This document shows positions 18,261 through 29,578 of a DNA stretch of 64,000 nt, piece after piece. The notes beneath the pieces were generated by a model. The model was not told where the DNA came from, did not search any database, and saw nothing but the letters and a program-made list of their open reading frames with translations. The translations under genes and the position numbers were made by a program. How positions within the stretch are numbered: position 1 is the first letter of the stretch; every line of letters starts with the position of its first letter. This DNA comes from Haemophilus influenzae. GTDB taxonomy: Bacteria; Pseudomonadota; Gammaproteobacteria; Enterobacterales; Pasteurellaceae. The DNA lies in assembly GCF_900475755.1 (NCBI RefSeq), contig NZ_LS483411.1:310001-374000 (forward strand). Direction: 5' to 3'.

Positions 18261-21200
18261 ATGACCAATTTTAGATTAAACCTACTTGCCTATTCCGTTA
18301 TGCTTGGGCTAACGGCAAGTGTTGCTTATGCTGAACCAACCAACCAACCAACCAACCAACCAACCAACCAACCAACCAACCAACCAACCAACCAACCAAC
18401 CAAAATAGTAATGTTTCTGAACAACTAGAGCAAATTAATGTATCTGGTTCTACCGAAAATAGTGATACAAAAACACCGCCAAAAATTGCCGAGACGGTAA
18501 AAACAGCTAAAACGCTGGAAAGAGAACAAGCAAACAATATTAAAGACATCGTTAAATACGAAACGGGCGTTACTGTTGTTGAAGCTGGGCGTTTTGGGCA
18601 AAGCGGTTTTGCCATTCGTGGTGTAGATGAAAATCGTGTAGCGATTAATATTGATGGATTACGTCAAGCTGAAACATTATCTTCTCAAGGCTTTAAAGAG
18701 CTTTTTGAGGGTTATGGTAACTTCAATAACACGCGTAATGGTGCAGAAATTGAAACTTTAAAAGAAGTAAATATTACAAAAGGGGCAAATTCAATCAAAA
18801 GTGGTAGTGGTTCCTTAGGTGGATCTGTAATTTATAAAACAAAAGATGCGAGAGATTATCTCATAAACAAGGATTACTATGTAAGCTACAAAAAGGGATA
18901 CGCTACGGAAAATAATCAATCATTCAATACCCTTACTCTTGCAGGACGTTATAAAAAGTTCGATGTGCTAGTGGTTACAACAAGCAGAAATGGACATGAA
19001 CTTGAGAACTATGGTTATAAAAATTATAACGATAAAATTCAAGGTAAACGCAGAGAAAAAGCAGATCCATATAAAATTGAACAAGACAGTACATTATTAA
19101 AATTATCTTTCAATCCTACAGAAAATCATCGTTTTACCTTTGCCGCTGATTTATATGAACATCGTTCTCGTGGGCAAGATTTATCCTATACATTAAAATA
19201 TCAACGTAGTGGTAATGAAACCCCTGAAGTTGAATCTAGACACACCAATGATAAAACAAAGAGACGTAATATTTCATTTAGTTATGAAAATTTCTCTCAA
19301 ACTCCATTTTGGGATACATTAAAAATCACTTATTCTGATCAACGTATTAAAACTCGTGCACGCACAGATGAGTATTGTGATGCTGGTGTCAGACATTGTC
19401 AGGGAACAGAAAATCCTACGGGACTAAAATTAACAGATGGGAAAATAACACGTCGAGATGGTTCACCACTTGAATTTAAAAAAATTGACGAAACTGGAAA
19501 ATATGACTTCAATAAATTTATTGATACTGATAAGAAAGAAATAGAAGGTAAACTAACCCTAGGAAACGCCGGTGACACTTGGTATGATTGTTCACTATTT
19601 GATTGTGAAAATAAAACAAAAATGAAAGTTTTTGAAGGTGAAAAATCTTATGGCCATAAAGGAACATGGAAAGAAGTTGAACTTGAAAAAAAAGACTTAA
19701 ATGGCAAAACATTCGCTAGAATAAAGGATAAGGATAATAAGAATTATAATTATGGTAAAATAAAATCTATTCTTCCCTCATCTCCGGGTTATTTAGAACG
19801 CCTCTGGCAAGAGAGAGATTTAGACACCAACACCCAACAATTAAATTTAGATTTAACCAAAGACTTCAAAACTTGGCGTGTTGAACATAATCTACAATAT
19901 GGTAGCTCATATAATACAACGATGAAGCGAATGGTTAATCGTGCTGGTAATGATGCTTCTGATGTTCAATGGTGGGCGAAAAGAACATTAGGGACGAGAT
20001 ATGATTATTTTAAAAGTCAAGAAATTGTAGAAACTTGTGCAACTACTTCTGGGTGGAATGCCTTTCTTTGCCCTCGAGTTGATCCTGAATTTTCTTACTT
20101 ATTACCCATTAAAACAAAAGAAAAATTAGTCTATCTCTTTGATAATGTTGTTATAACTGATTATTTATCATTTGATTTAGGTTATCGTTATGACAATATC
20201 CATTATCAACCAAAATATAAACACGGCGTTACACCGAAATTACCTGATGATATTGTGAAAGGATTATTTATTCCATTACCTAAAGGTTCGCCATGTTATT
20301 ACTGTACGGGTGGATATTCTTCGCCTGATGAGAATCAGATAAAACAGAATGTTATAGATAACATAAATTATATTGCAAGCCAAAAGAAAAAATATAAAGC
20401 ACATTCTTACAGTTTTGCTTCAACGATTGATCCAACGAGTTTTCTTCGTTTACAACTAAAATATTCAAAAGGTTTTAGAGCACCAACTTCAGATGAAATG
20501 TATTTCACCTTTAAACACCCTGATTTCACTATTTTGCCAAATACTAATCTAAAACCAGAGATAGCAAAAACAAAAGAAATTGCTTTTACATTACATAATG
20601 ATGATTGGGGTTTTATCTCGACAAGTCTATTTAAAACCAACTATAAAAACTTTATCGACCTAATATTTAAAGGAGAACAAGATTTTGCAGTAGGCGGTGG
20701 TGGAGGTCGCTCATTATCATTTTCTCTTTATCAAAATATTAATAGAGATAGTGCGGTAGTAAAAGGAATAGAAATTAATTCCAAAGTATTCCTTGGTAAA
20801 ATGGCAAAATTTATGGATGGATTTAACCTAAGCTATAAATATACCTATCAAAAAGGAAGAATGGATGGCAATATTCCTATGAATGCAATTCAGCCTAAAA
20901 CGATGGTGTATGGCTTAGGCTATGACCACCCAAGCCAAAAATTTGGATTTAATTTCTACACTACCCACGTAGCCACTAAAAATCCAGAAGATACTTATGA
21001 TATTTATGCGAAAGATAAAAAACAAATGAACACTAGCATAAAATGGCGCAGTAAATCTTATACTATTCTAGATTTAATTGGATATGTGCAACCAATTAAA
21101 AACTTAACCATAAGAGCTGGCGTATATAATCTTACAAACCGTAAATATATTACTTGGGATTCTGCGCGTTCAATTCGTTCATTTGGAACAAGTAATGTTA

Positions 21201-21283
21201 TAGAACAATCAACAGGATTAGGCATTAACCGTTTCTACGCACCAGGTAGAAATTATAAGATGTCAGTGCAGTTTGAGTTTTAA
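18261..21283 (+). CDS. hgp: TonB-dependent haemoglobin/haptoglobin-binding receptor, phase OFF
   Basis: Outer-membrane receptor that takes haem from haemoglobin or haemoglobin-haptoglobin, with TonB energy. It starts at 18261 with a signal peptide ([20 protein letters not shown], Ala-Tyr-Ala cut site), then PTNQ repeats from the CCAA tract, a TonB-box-like EQINVSG, a plug domain (about 18430-18850) and a beta-barrel ending in Phe (KMSVQFEF). With 17 CCAA units the ATG frame reads PTNQ x5, then [10 protein letters not shown] and stops at 18426-18428. The barrel frame begins at 18404. Eighteen (or 15, 21) units restore a 1008-residue protein (18 units). The coding frame is otherwise open to 21283. 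Hgp paralogue identity (HI0661 locus of Rd, from memory) is likely but unverified. Confidence 0.9.
18336..18403 (+). repeat. CCAA tetranucleotide tract, 17 units, phase-variation switch
   Basis: 68 bases of perfect (CCAA)17 starting exactly at codon 26 of the receptor. Each 12 bases encode Pro-Thr-Asn-Gln. Slippage by one unit shifts frame: 17 units are OFF, while 15, 18 or 21 are ON. A TGA at 18332-18334 in the barrel frame means no alternative start upstream can rescue it. Confidence 0.97.
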
Positions 21284-21297
21284 ACCTGTCTAAAATC

Positions 21298-21330
21298 AAA
21301 AGTGCGGTAAATTTTTACCGCACTTTTTCT
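21298..21330 (+). terminator. Inverted-uptake-sequence terminator after hgp
   Basis: AAAAGTGCGGTAAA at 21298-21311 faces TTTACCGCACTTTTTCTT with a very short loop and a U-run. It ends the receptor transcript. Confidence 0.9.
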
Positions 21331-21430
21331 TGAGAAAGAATCTACCTTTTACTCTCTCTTTCAAAGCCAATGTTCAAACATCGGCATTTGTGCAAAATCT
21401 CCTTGAAAATCAAGCTCTTTTTGCTATTTT

Positions 21431-21446
21431 TGCGATCTCGATCGAA
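21431..21446. promoter_or_regulatory. CRP-S (competence) site upstream of toxTA
   Basis: TGCGA-TCTCGA-TCGAA fits the Haemophilus CRP-S consensus TGCGA-N6-TCGCA at nine of ten positions, within T-rich flanks. CRP-S sites need Sxy as well as CRP and turn on competence genes. It lies 107 bases before toxT. Confidence 0.85.
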
Positions 21447-21552
21447 AGATTGAAATGACTATCTCGCCAAATTTTTAGTTTCTATTTATGATTACACATT
21501 AAAAATTAATAACTTATTAGTTATTGAAATAAGTAAGTAAATAGGATAAATT

Positions 21553-21912
21553 ATGTACGAGATTCTCTTTTACAGAGACCAAAATGACATTGAGCCAGTG
21601 AAAGAGTATCTGCTATCGCTGGCTCAAAATGAAAGCAAAGATAGTCGAATTAAACTGAATAAAATTCGAGATTATGTAAAGTTATTAAGCGAACTCGGGA
21701 CGTCTGTTGGCAAACCCTATGTTAAACATTTAGACGGTGAAATTTGGGAACTTCGCCCAATTAGGGATCGCATCTTGTTTGCAAGATTAATGGACGGTCG
21801 CTTTGTCTTACTACATCAATTTATGAAGAAAACACAAAAAACGCCAAAACGAGAAATCCAAACAGCCCAACAACGCTTAAGTGAATTAAAAGAGAGATTG
21901 AAAAATGAATAA
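21553..21912 (+). CDS. toxT: Toxin of competence-regulated toxin-antitoxin pair (ToxT)
   Basis: 119 residues of the RelE/HigB-like Gp49 family: [20 protein letters not shown] at the start and [20 protein letters not shown] at about residues 57-76, the conserved core of these ribosome-dependent RNases. It is followed, with an 8-base overlap, by its antitoxin (toxin-first order, as in HigBA). In Rd the homologous pair HI0660-HI0659 was shown to be induced at competence, and antitoxin loss blocks DNA uptake (from memory of published work). The CRP-S site agrees. Both genes are full length here. Confidence 0.9.
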
Positions 21913-22201
21913 AATCAGCCCATTAGGTTCAAATTGGAATGAGTTTGAACAGCAAATTTTCAATGAAGAAGAAATCCGCGAAAGTAATTTACGTGTAGCC
22001 TTAATTAAAGAATTGATTACTTCTCGCCAACAACTTGGGATTTCCCAAAAACAACTTGAAACCTTAAGCGGTGTGAAGCAACCTATGATTGCACGCATTG
22101 AAAAAGGACAAACGAATCCTCAACTTGAAACGTTGTTAAAATTGCTCGCTCCTTTAGGGAAAACCCTGTCGATTGTGCCTCTAAGGGTAAAAAATGCCTA
22201 A
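21905..22201 (+). CDS. toxA: Antitoxin of competence-regulated pair (ToxA)
   Basis: 98 residues with a C-terminal Cro/C1-type helix-turn-helix (about 36-90: [20 protein letters not shown] then [20 protein letters not shown]). It would neutralise ToxT and repress the operon. The start overlaps toxT by eight bases. Reported to come from a streptococcal-like donor (from memory). Base composition is not obviously different by eye. It ends 183 bases before yheS. Confidence 0.9.
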
Positions 22202-22384
22202 GATATACCCATTATTTTCATATTGACTTGTTATATTTTCATTAAGTTTTCTCAATAAATAGTTTTTATTGCACCTTATTATACGTGGCTTTTTTGACTA
22301 GAAAATCGATAAAATCGGAATAGACTGTTCCGAGAAAAGAAAAAATATTGCAAAATAGCCTCAAATTAAGACCTATGTAGAAAA

Positions 22385-24301
22385 ATGATTATATTTAGTA
22401 ACTTATCCTTAAAACGAGGGCAAACGGAACTTCTCGAAAATGCTTCTGCTACCATTAATCCTAAGCAAAAAGTCGGTTTGGTGGGGAAGAATGGTTGTGG
22501 AAAATCTTCGCTTTTTGCCTTATTGAAAAAAGAATTAACGCCAGAGGGCGGAGAGGTAAATTACCCAGCAAATTGGCGAGTATCTTGGGTGAATCAAGAA
22601 ACGCCTGCATTGGATATTTCTGCGATTGATTATGTAATTCAAGGGGATCGTGAATATTGCCGTTTGCAACAAGAGCTTGAACAAGCAAATGAACGCAATG
22701 ATGGTAACGCTATTGCACGTATTCACGGGCAATTAGAAACCTTGGATGCGTGGACAATTCAATCTCGTGCCGCGTCTTTATTGCATGGTTTAGGATTCAG
22801 TCAAGAAGAAACAACTCAGCCAGTGAAAGCCTTTTCGGGCGGTTGGCGGATGCGTTTGAATTTGGCACAAGCTCTGCTTTGTCCGTCAGATTTATTGTTA
22901 CTTGATGAGCCAACCAACCATTTGGATTTGGATGCGGTTATTTGGTTAGAACGTTGGCTAGTACAATATCAAGGCACTTTGGTATTAATTTCTCACGACC
23001 GTGATTTTCTCGATCCGATTGTGACAAAAATCCTCCATATCGAAAATCAGAAGCTTAACGAATACACAGGCGATTATTCTTCCTTTGAGGTGCAACGAGC
23101 CACTAAATTGGCTCAACAAACAGCGATGTATCGTCAGCAACAACAAAAAATTTCCCATTTACAAAAATATATTGATCGCTTTAAAGCCAAAGCCACCAAA
23201 GCCAAACAAGCACAAAGCCGTATGAAAGCCTTAGAGCGCATGGAACTGATTGCGCCTGCTTATGTGGATAACCCTTTTACCTTTGAATTTCGTCCGCCAC
23301 AATCTTTGCCAAATCCCTTAGTGATGATTGAGCAAGCGAGTGCAGGTTACGGCAGTGGAGAAAGTGCGGTAGAAATTTTGGGTAAAATTAAGTTGAATTT
23401 AGTGCCAGGTTCGCGGATTGGTTTGCTCGGTAAAAATGGTGCAGGTAAATCAACCTTGATTAAACTTTTAGCGGGAGAACTGACCGCACTTTCAGGCACA
23501 GTGCAGTTGGCTAAAGGTGTGCAGCTTGGCTATTTTGCTCAGCATCAATTAGATACTTTACGTGCAGATGAATCTGCCCTGTGGCATATGCAAAAACTCG
23601 CACCAGAGCAAACGGAGCAACAGGTTAGAGATTATTTGGGTAGTTTTGCGTTCCACGGCGATAAAGTAAATCAAGCAGTGAAATCCTTTTCTGGAGGAGA
23701 AAAAGCTCGTTTGGTGTTGGCTTTGATTGTTTGGCAACGACCGAATTTGCTATTACTTGATGAACCGACCAACCATTTGGATTTGGATATGCGTCAGGCA
23801 TTAACGGAAGCGCTGGTGGATTACGAAGGTTCTTTGGTGGTGGTGTCTCACGATCGTCATTTACTGCGCAATACTGTGGAAGAATTTTATTTAGTTCACG
23901 ATAAAAAAGTGGAAGAATTTAAAGGCGATTTAGAAGACTATCAAAAATGGCTGAATGAACAAAACAGTACGTCTGAAAATAAAGTCTCAGAAAAAGTAGG
24001 TGATAATGAAAATTCGGTTCAAAATCGTAAGGAACAAAAACGCCGTGAAGCAGAGTTACGCCAACAAACTGCACCATTGCGTAAAAAAATCACGCAATTA
24101 GAAGAAAAAATGAATAAATTTTCTTCTGAGCTTGCGAGCATAGAAAATCAACTAGCAGATGCTGAATTATATAATGCCGAAAATAAAGAAAAATTAACCG
24201 CACTTTTGGCTCAACAAGTGGATGTGAAGAAAGCATTAGATGATGTGGAAACGGAATGGATGACTGCACAGGAAGAATTGGAAGAAATGCTTCAAGCATA
24301 A
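22385..24301 (+). CDS. yheS: ABC-F family ATPase YheS
   Basis: Soluble ABC-F protein with two ATPase domains and no membrane segments, thought to act on ribosomes. 638 residues against 637 in E. coli YheS. Walker A GLVGKNGCGKSS (about 33-44) and GLLGKNGAGKST (about 346-357), Walker B LLLDEPTNHLDLD twice, signatures SGGWRMRLN and SGGEKARLV. A linker rich in Lys/Gln lies between the domains, and a C-terminal coiled coil (about 540-638) ends it. The N-terminus MIIFSNLSLKRGQTELL fits YheS. No divergence from family expectations. Confidence 0.93.
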   Translation: MIIFSNLSLKRGQTELLENASATINPKQKVGLVGKNGCGKSSLFALLKKELTPEGGEVNYPANWRVSWVNQETPALDISAIDYVIQGDREYCRLQQELEQANERNDGNAIARIHGQLETLDAWTIQSRAASLLHGLGFSQEETTQPVKAFSGGWRMRLNLAQALLCPSDLLLLDEPTNHLDLDAVIWLERWLVQYQGTLVLISHDRDFLDPIVTKILHIENQKLNEYTGDYSSFEVQRATKLAQQTAMYRQQQQKISHLQKYIDRFKAKATKAKQAQSRMKALERMELIAPAYVDNPFTFEFRPPQSLPNPLVMIEQASAGYGSGESAVEILGKIKLNLVPGSRIGLLGKNGAGKSTLIKLLAGELTALSGTVQLAKGVQLGYFAQHQLDTLRADESALWHMQKLAPEQTEQQVRDYLGSFAFHGDKVNQAVKSFSGGEKARLVLALIVWQRPNLLLLDEPTNHLDLDMRQALTEALVDYEGSLVVVSHDRHLLRNTVEEFYLVHDKKVEEFKGDLEDYQKWLNEQNSTSENKVSEKVGDNENSVQNRKEQKRREAELRQQTAPLRKKITQLEEKMNKFSSELASIENQLADAELYNAENKEKLTALLAQQVDVKKALDDVETEWMTAQEELEEMLQA

Positions 24302-24310
24302 GGATAGATT

Positions 24311-24847
24311 ATGAATCAAAGCCTTTTTCATCATAGCAAACAACAGGAATATTGCCCTCAATGTGGTGCGCCTTTGCAAATTAAACAAGGCAAAAAAGGG
24401 CTGTTTTTAGGTTGCTCTGCTTATCCTGAATGTGATTATTTGCGTCCTTTGCAACGATCGGAGCATAAAGTATTAAAAACACTTGATGAAATTTGCCCGA
24501 AGTGCGGTAATTTATTGCAGTTGAAACAAGGCAGTTTTGGGATGTTTATTGGTTGTAGCCATTATCCTGAATGCGATTTTGTAGTGCGGGAAGAATCTGA
24601 ATCTGAGGAAAAAATTGCTTGTCCTGAATGTAAAACGGGGTATTTGATTTCTCGTCGAGGTCGCCAAGGAAAAATTTTTTACGGCTGTGATAATTTCCCT
24701 AAATGTAAATTTTCTTTGCCTACCAAGCCTTATGCCGTGCCTTGCCCAACCTGCCATTTCCCACTTTCTTGGTTAAAAAGTAAAGATGGGGAAAAACAAA
24801 TTTTCCAGTGTGCAAATAAAACTTGCCGTCATATTTTTGAGCAATAA
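24311..24847 (+). CDS. yrdD: Topoisomerase-type zinc-ribbon protein YrdD
   Basis: 178 residues made of four tandem Cys4 zinc ribbons like those at the C-terminus of DNA topoisomerase I: CPQCGAPL...GCSAYPEC, CPKCGNLL...GCSHYPEC, CPECKTGY...GCDNFPKC and CPTCHFPL...CANKTC. No topoisomerase catalytic domain is present. It is just before tsaC, as yrdD often is in enterics, and likely binds nucleic acid. It starts nine bases after yheS and is probably co-transcribed with it. Confidence 0.88.
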   Translation: MNQSLFHHSKQQEYCPQCGAPLQIKQGKKGLFLGCSAYPECDYLRPLQRSEHKVLKTLDEICPKCGNLLQLKQGSFGMFIGCSHYPECDFVVREESESEEKIACPECKTGYLISRRGRQGKIFYGCDNFPKCKFSLPTKPYAVPCPTCHFPLSWLKSKDGEKQIFQCANKTCRHIFEQ

Positions 24848-24862
24848 AAGTAAAAGAGTGAA

Positions 24863-25414
24863 ATGAATAGAGAACAAATCGCCGAAGCACTTCGACAAAA
24901 TCAAGTGGTCGCTTATCCCACTGAAGCTGTGTTTGGCTTGGGCTGTAATCCGCAAAGTGAAAGTGCGGTAAAAAAATTACTTGATTTGAAGCAACGCCCA
25001 GTGGAAAAAGGGCTGATTTTAGTGGCACCGAGCTTGGATTTTTTCCGTCCTTTTGTTGATTTTGAGCTGATTAACGATGAACAGCTTTCTCGCCTGCAAG
25101 GTAAATATGAACGTCCAACGACTTGGATTGTGCCAGCTAAATCGACCACCTCGTATTTTCTCACAGGCAAATTTGATAGTATTGCGGTACGTTTGTGCGA
25201 TCATCCTTCTGTGAAAGCCTTATGTGAACTCACGGGTTTTACATTAACTTCAACGAGTGCAAATCTGACAGGAGAGCCACCTTGCCGCACCGCTGATGAA
25301 GTGCGATTACAATTCGGTGCAGATTTTCCAGTATTAGATGAAACTGTGGGAGATGCACGCAATCCATCTGAAATTCGAGACTTACGTACAAATCAACTTT
25401 TTAGACAGGGATAA
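24863..25414 (+). CDS. tsaC: Threonylcarbamoyl-AMP synthase TsaC
   Basis: Makes threonylcarbamoyl-AMP for the universal tRNA modification t6A. 183 residues (E. coli TsaC 190). The fold's substrate-binding motifs are visible: [15 protein letters not shown] (about 15-29), [14 protein letters not shown] (about 44-57) and [14 protein letters not shown] (about 130-143). It lies between yrdD and aroE, the same order as in many gamma-proteobacteria, with three bases to aroE. Confidence 0.94.
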   Translation: MNREQIAEALRQNQVVAYPTEAVFGLGCNPQSESAVKKLLDLKQRPVEKGLILVAPSLDFFRPFVDFELINDEQLSRLQGKYERPTTWIVPAKSTTSYFLTGKFDSIAVRLCDHPSVKALCELTGFTLTSTSANLTGEPPCRTADEVRLQFGADFPVLDETVGDARNPSEIRDLRTNQLFRQG

Positions 25415-26786
<1,372 letters not shown>

Positions 26787-26790
<4 letters not shown>

Positions 26791-27551
26791 TGTTTATGCT
26801 GATCGCGCTCCCATAAATCGGCGTATTTTACAAAGGTTGAATGCGCTGATAACACCGCTAATAAAAATCCTTGTTTGCCATCTAAAAAACCCGCTTTTAA
26901 CAAATACATCTTCATAAAACAACCAAGTGCGTGCGAAATTCCTTGCCAAAGTGTGGCTTTTTTTCCTTTAGCTTGGCGTTGGTCTGCCCATGCTTTGGCA
27001 TAACCTGCGGATTTCACTAGATAATGATGAATGCTTTTATAAGTGAAATGCTCTAAATCCCCTGTTAATTTTTCTACTTTTGTGCCAGCTGGAAATTCCA
27101 CTTTTTCATGCACAAGTGAATCGTTATATTGTGCATAGTTTGTGCGATAGAGACGAACCACATAATCGGGATACCAGCCTGAATGGCGAATTTCACGTCC
27201 AAAGACTTTACTCACTCGTGGAATTTCATAAACGGTATTTTCTCGATCATTTTTAACCGCACTTAAGATAGCCTGTTGTAGCTTGGGTGTAACGCGTTCG
27301 TCAGCATCTAACCAGAGTACATAATCACTGGTTACATATTGTTGGGCTAATTGGCGTTGTTTACCAAAGCCTTGCCAGTTGCTATTTTCATAGAATTTCG
27401 CCCCATAACTGAGCGCAATTTCTTTAGTGTTATCTGTGCTGCCAGAATCTAGAATAATAATTTCATCCACCCAATTTTTCACAGTGTCTAAGCAATTCGC
27501 TAGATCTTGTGCTTCATTTTTTACAATCATTGCAACGCTAATTGTAGGCAT
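26787..27551 (-). CDS. lgtF: LOS glucosyltransferase LgtF
   Basis: 254-residue family-2 glycosyltransferase. The N-terminal GT-A motif [28 protein letters not shown] (about 36-43), and the metal-binding LWLDADERV (about 82-90) are present; a C-terminal amphipathic stretch suggests membrane association. In H. influenzae this locus (HI0653 in Rd, from memory) adds the beta-1,4-glucose to heptose I of lipooligosaccharide. It is convergent with tag with a four-base overlap, and divergent from waaA, which makes the Kdo base the same LOS core needs. Confidence 0.82.
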
Positions 27552-27613
27552 ATTTTCAATCCTTTTTTTGCTATACTAGCCGAAATTTTTTCAAGTATAA
27601 CCGAATTTCATTT

Positions 27614-28897
27614 ATGTGGCGTTTTTTTTATACCAGCTTGCTTTTAATTTGCCAGCCGTTGATATTGTGTTTTATTGGCTTGCTCAGTGTTAAATCTCCA
27701 CGTTATCGTCAGCGTTTGACTGAACGTTATGGTTTTTATGGTAATGCGCCTTGTCCACCACCACAAGGGATCTTTATCCACGCAGCCTCCGTAGGAGAAG
27801 TGATTGCTGCGACACCGCTAGTTCGCCAATTACAACAAGATTATCCGCATTTATCCATTACTTTTACGACTTTTACTCCCACAGGTTCAGAACGCGTAAA
27901 AGCCACTTTTGGAGACAGTGTTTTTCATTATTATTTACCCTTTGATTTGCCTTTTTCGATCCATCGTTTTATTAATTTTGTACAACCTAAATTATGTATC
28001 GTGATGGAAACAGAACTTTGGCCTAATCTTATTCATCAATTATTTTTGCGCAATATCCCATTTGTCATCGCTAATGCTCGTTTATCCGCACGTTCTGCAC
28101 ATCGTTACGGAAAAATAAAAGCGCGCTTACAAACAATGTGGTCGCAAATTAGTTTGATTGCAGCACAGGATCATATTAGCGGAAAACGCTATGCCACTTT
28201 GGGGTATCCAAAGGAAAAATTGAATATCACGGGCAATATTAAATATGATCTCTCGATCACTGATGAATTACGTGAAAAGATTGATGATTTACGATCTCTT
28301 TGGGTAAAAAATCGTCCAATTTGGATTGCAGCCAGTACGCATAACGGAGAAGATGAAATCATTTTAAAATCTCACCGCGCTTTGTTAGCAAAATACCCAA
28401 ATTTATTGTTATTGCTCGTTCCACGCCATCCAGAGCGTTTTAATGTGGTGGCTGATTTACTTAAAAAGGAAAAATTTCAATTTATTCGTCGCTCCACAAA
28501 TGAATTACCAAATGAAAATACCCAAGTGATTTTGGGCGATAGTATGGGCGAGCTTATGTTGATGTATGGCATTTCCGATATTGCTTTTGTGGGTGGAAGC
28601 CTTGTAAAACACGGGGGGCATAATCCTTTAGAACCTCTTGCATTTAAAATGCCAGTGATTACTGGCAAGCATACTTTCAATTTCCCCGAGATATTTCGAA
28701 TGCTGGTGGAAGTGCAAGGTGTGTTGGAAGTTAATTCAACCGCAGATTCCTTAGAACGCGCGGTAGAAGCCTTATTAAATTCAAAAGAGGCTAGCGAACG
28801 TTTAGGCAATGCAGGCTATGAAGTGCTGATGGAAAACCGTGGTGCATTACAGCGTTTGTTAGATTTATTAAAACCTTATTTGGAGCATAATGTATGA
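27614..28897 (+). CDS. waaA: Kdo transferase WaaA
   Basis: Inner-membrane-anchored transferase adding Kdo to lipid A precursor; monofunctional in Haemophilus (established). 427 residues (E. coli 425). One N-terminal membrane anchor (about 2-25), GT30 motifs [16 protein letters not shown] (about 56-71), and the C-terminal CMP-Kdo site with [18 protein letters not shown] (about 333-350). It opens a four-gene stack, with a four-base overlap to coaD. Confidence 0.96.
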   Translation: MWRFFYTSLLLICQPLILCFIGLLSVKSPRYRQRLTERYGFYGNAPCPPPQGIFIHAASVGEVIAATPLVRQLQQDYPHLSITFTTFTPTGSERVKATFGDSVFHYYLPFDLPFSIHRFINFVQPKLCIVMETELWPNLIHQLFLRNIPFVIANARLSARSAHRYGKIKARLQTMWSQISLIAAQDHISGKRYATLGYPKEKLNITGNIKYDLSITDELREKIDDLRSLWVKNRPIWIAASTHNGEDEIILKSHRALLAKYPNLLLLLVPRHPERFNVVADLLKKEKFQFIRRSTNELPNENTQVILGDSMGELMLMYGISDIAFVGGSLVKHGGHNPLEPLAFKMPVITGKHTFNFPEIFRMLVEVQGVLEVNSTADSLERAVEALLNSKEASERLGNAGYEVLMENRGALQRLLDLLKPYLEHNV

Positions 28898-29364
28898 CGA
28901 GCGTGATTTATCCTGGCACTTTTGACCCGATTACAAACGGTCATTTAGACATTATTGAAAGAAGTGCGGTAATTTTTCCTCGTGTTTTAGTGGCGGTGGC
29001 AAATAGCCCAAGCAAAAAAACGCTATTTTCTTTGGAGGAACGCGTGGAGCTTGTTCGTCAATCTGTTACGCATTTATCCAATGTGGAGGTGTTTGGCTTT
29101 TCTGATTTGTTGGCAAATGTGATTAAGCAGCACAATATTTCTGCCATTATTCGTGGCGTACGCACAACAACAGATTTTGAATATGAACTTCAATTAGCTG
29201 CCCTTAATCGTTTACTCACAAAAGGCGTAGAGAGCTTGTTTTTCCCACCAGCAGAAAAATGGGCGTTTGTTTCTTCCACCATTGTGCGTGAAATTTATTT
29301 GCACGGCGGTGATGTGGCGGAGTTAGTTCCTGTGCCTGTATTTAATGCGTTAAAAGCACGATGA
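28894..29364 (+). CDS. coaD: Phosphopantetheine adenylyltransferase CoaD
   Basis: Penultimate enzyme of coenzyme A synthesis, hexameric, cytoplasmic. 156 residues (E. coli 159). Nucleotidyltransferase motif [15 protein letters not shown] (about 7-21, TxGH form) and SSTIVREI (about 129-136). An uptake sequence encodes residues 26-28 (SAV of ERSAVIF). It overlaps waaA and the following lipoprotein gene by four bases each, so it is tightly coupled, an arrangement shared with E. coli (waaA-coaD). Confidence 0.97.
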   Translation: MTSVIYPGTFDPITNGHLDIIERSAVIFPRVLVAVANSPSKKTLFSLEERVELVRQSVTHLSNVEVFGFSDLLANVIKQHNISAIIRGVRTTTDFEYELQLAALNRLLTKGVESLFFPPAEKWAFVSSTIVREIYLHGGDVAELVPVPVFNALKAR

Positions 29365-29573
29365 TAAAAACCTTTATTTTTTTAACCGCACTTATCGCGT
29401 TATCTGGTTGTGGTTCCGTGGTCAAACTTATCGATCCAACGGAAAAATATACTGCCTATGCAGGGGTTGCTTATGATCTTGAAATGGCTCAACAATGGGG
29501 ATTGCCAATCTTAGATTTGCCCCTCTCATTTTTATTAGACACCGTATTACTGCCCTATGCGTGGGCTCAATAA
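29361..29573 (+). CDS. Small YceK/YidQ-type lipoprotein
   Basis: 70 residues: a signal peptide with lipobox LSGC (Cys17), then a short domain with [20 protein letters not shown] and a C-terminal [15 protein letters not shown]. This is the DUF1375 (YceK/YidQ) pattern of small outer or inner membrane lipoproteins, role unknown. Its start overlaps the coaD stop (ATGA), and rep starts five bases after its stop. It is easy to miss because it is so short. Confidence 0.8.
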   Translation: MIKTFIFLTALIALSGCGSVVKLIDPTEKYTAYAGVAYDLEMAQQWGLPILDLPLSFLLDTVLLPYAWAQ

Positions 29574-29578
29574 TTTTT

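Noticed and set aside
18298..18615. Minus-strand frame with WLVG repeats
   Set aside because: It is only the complement of the CCAA tract, giving the repeated WLVG; no plausible gene.
18965..21283. Possible gene start at 18965 for the receptor
   Set aside because: This is just the first start-type codon in the barrel frame; the true start is at 18261 upstream of the CCAA tract.
29495..29578. Longer N-terminus for Rep
   Set aside because: Would start inside the lipoprotein gene and add 28 residues unlike Rep; the ATG at 29579 fits E. coli length.
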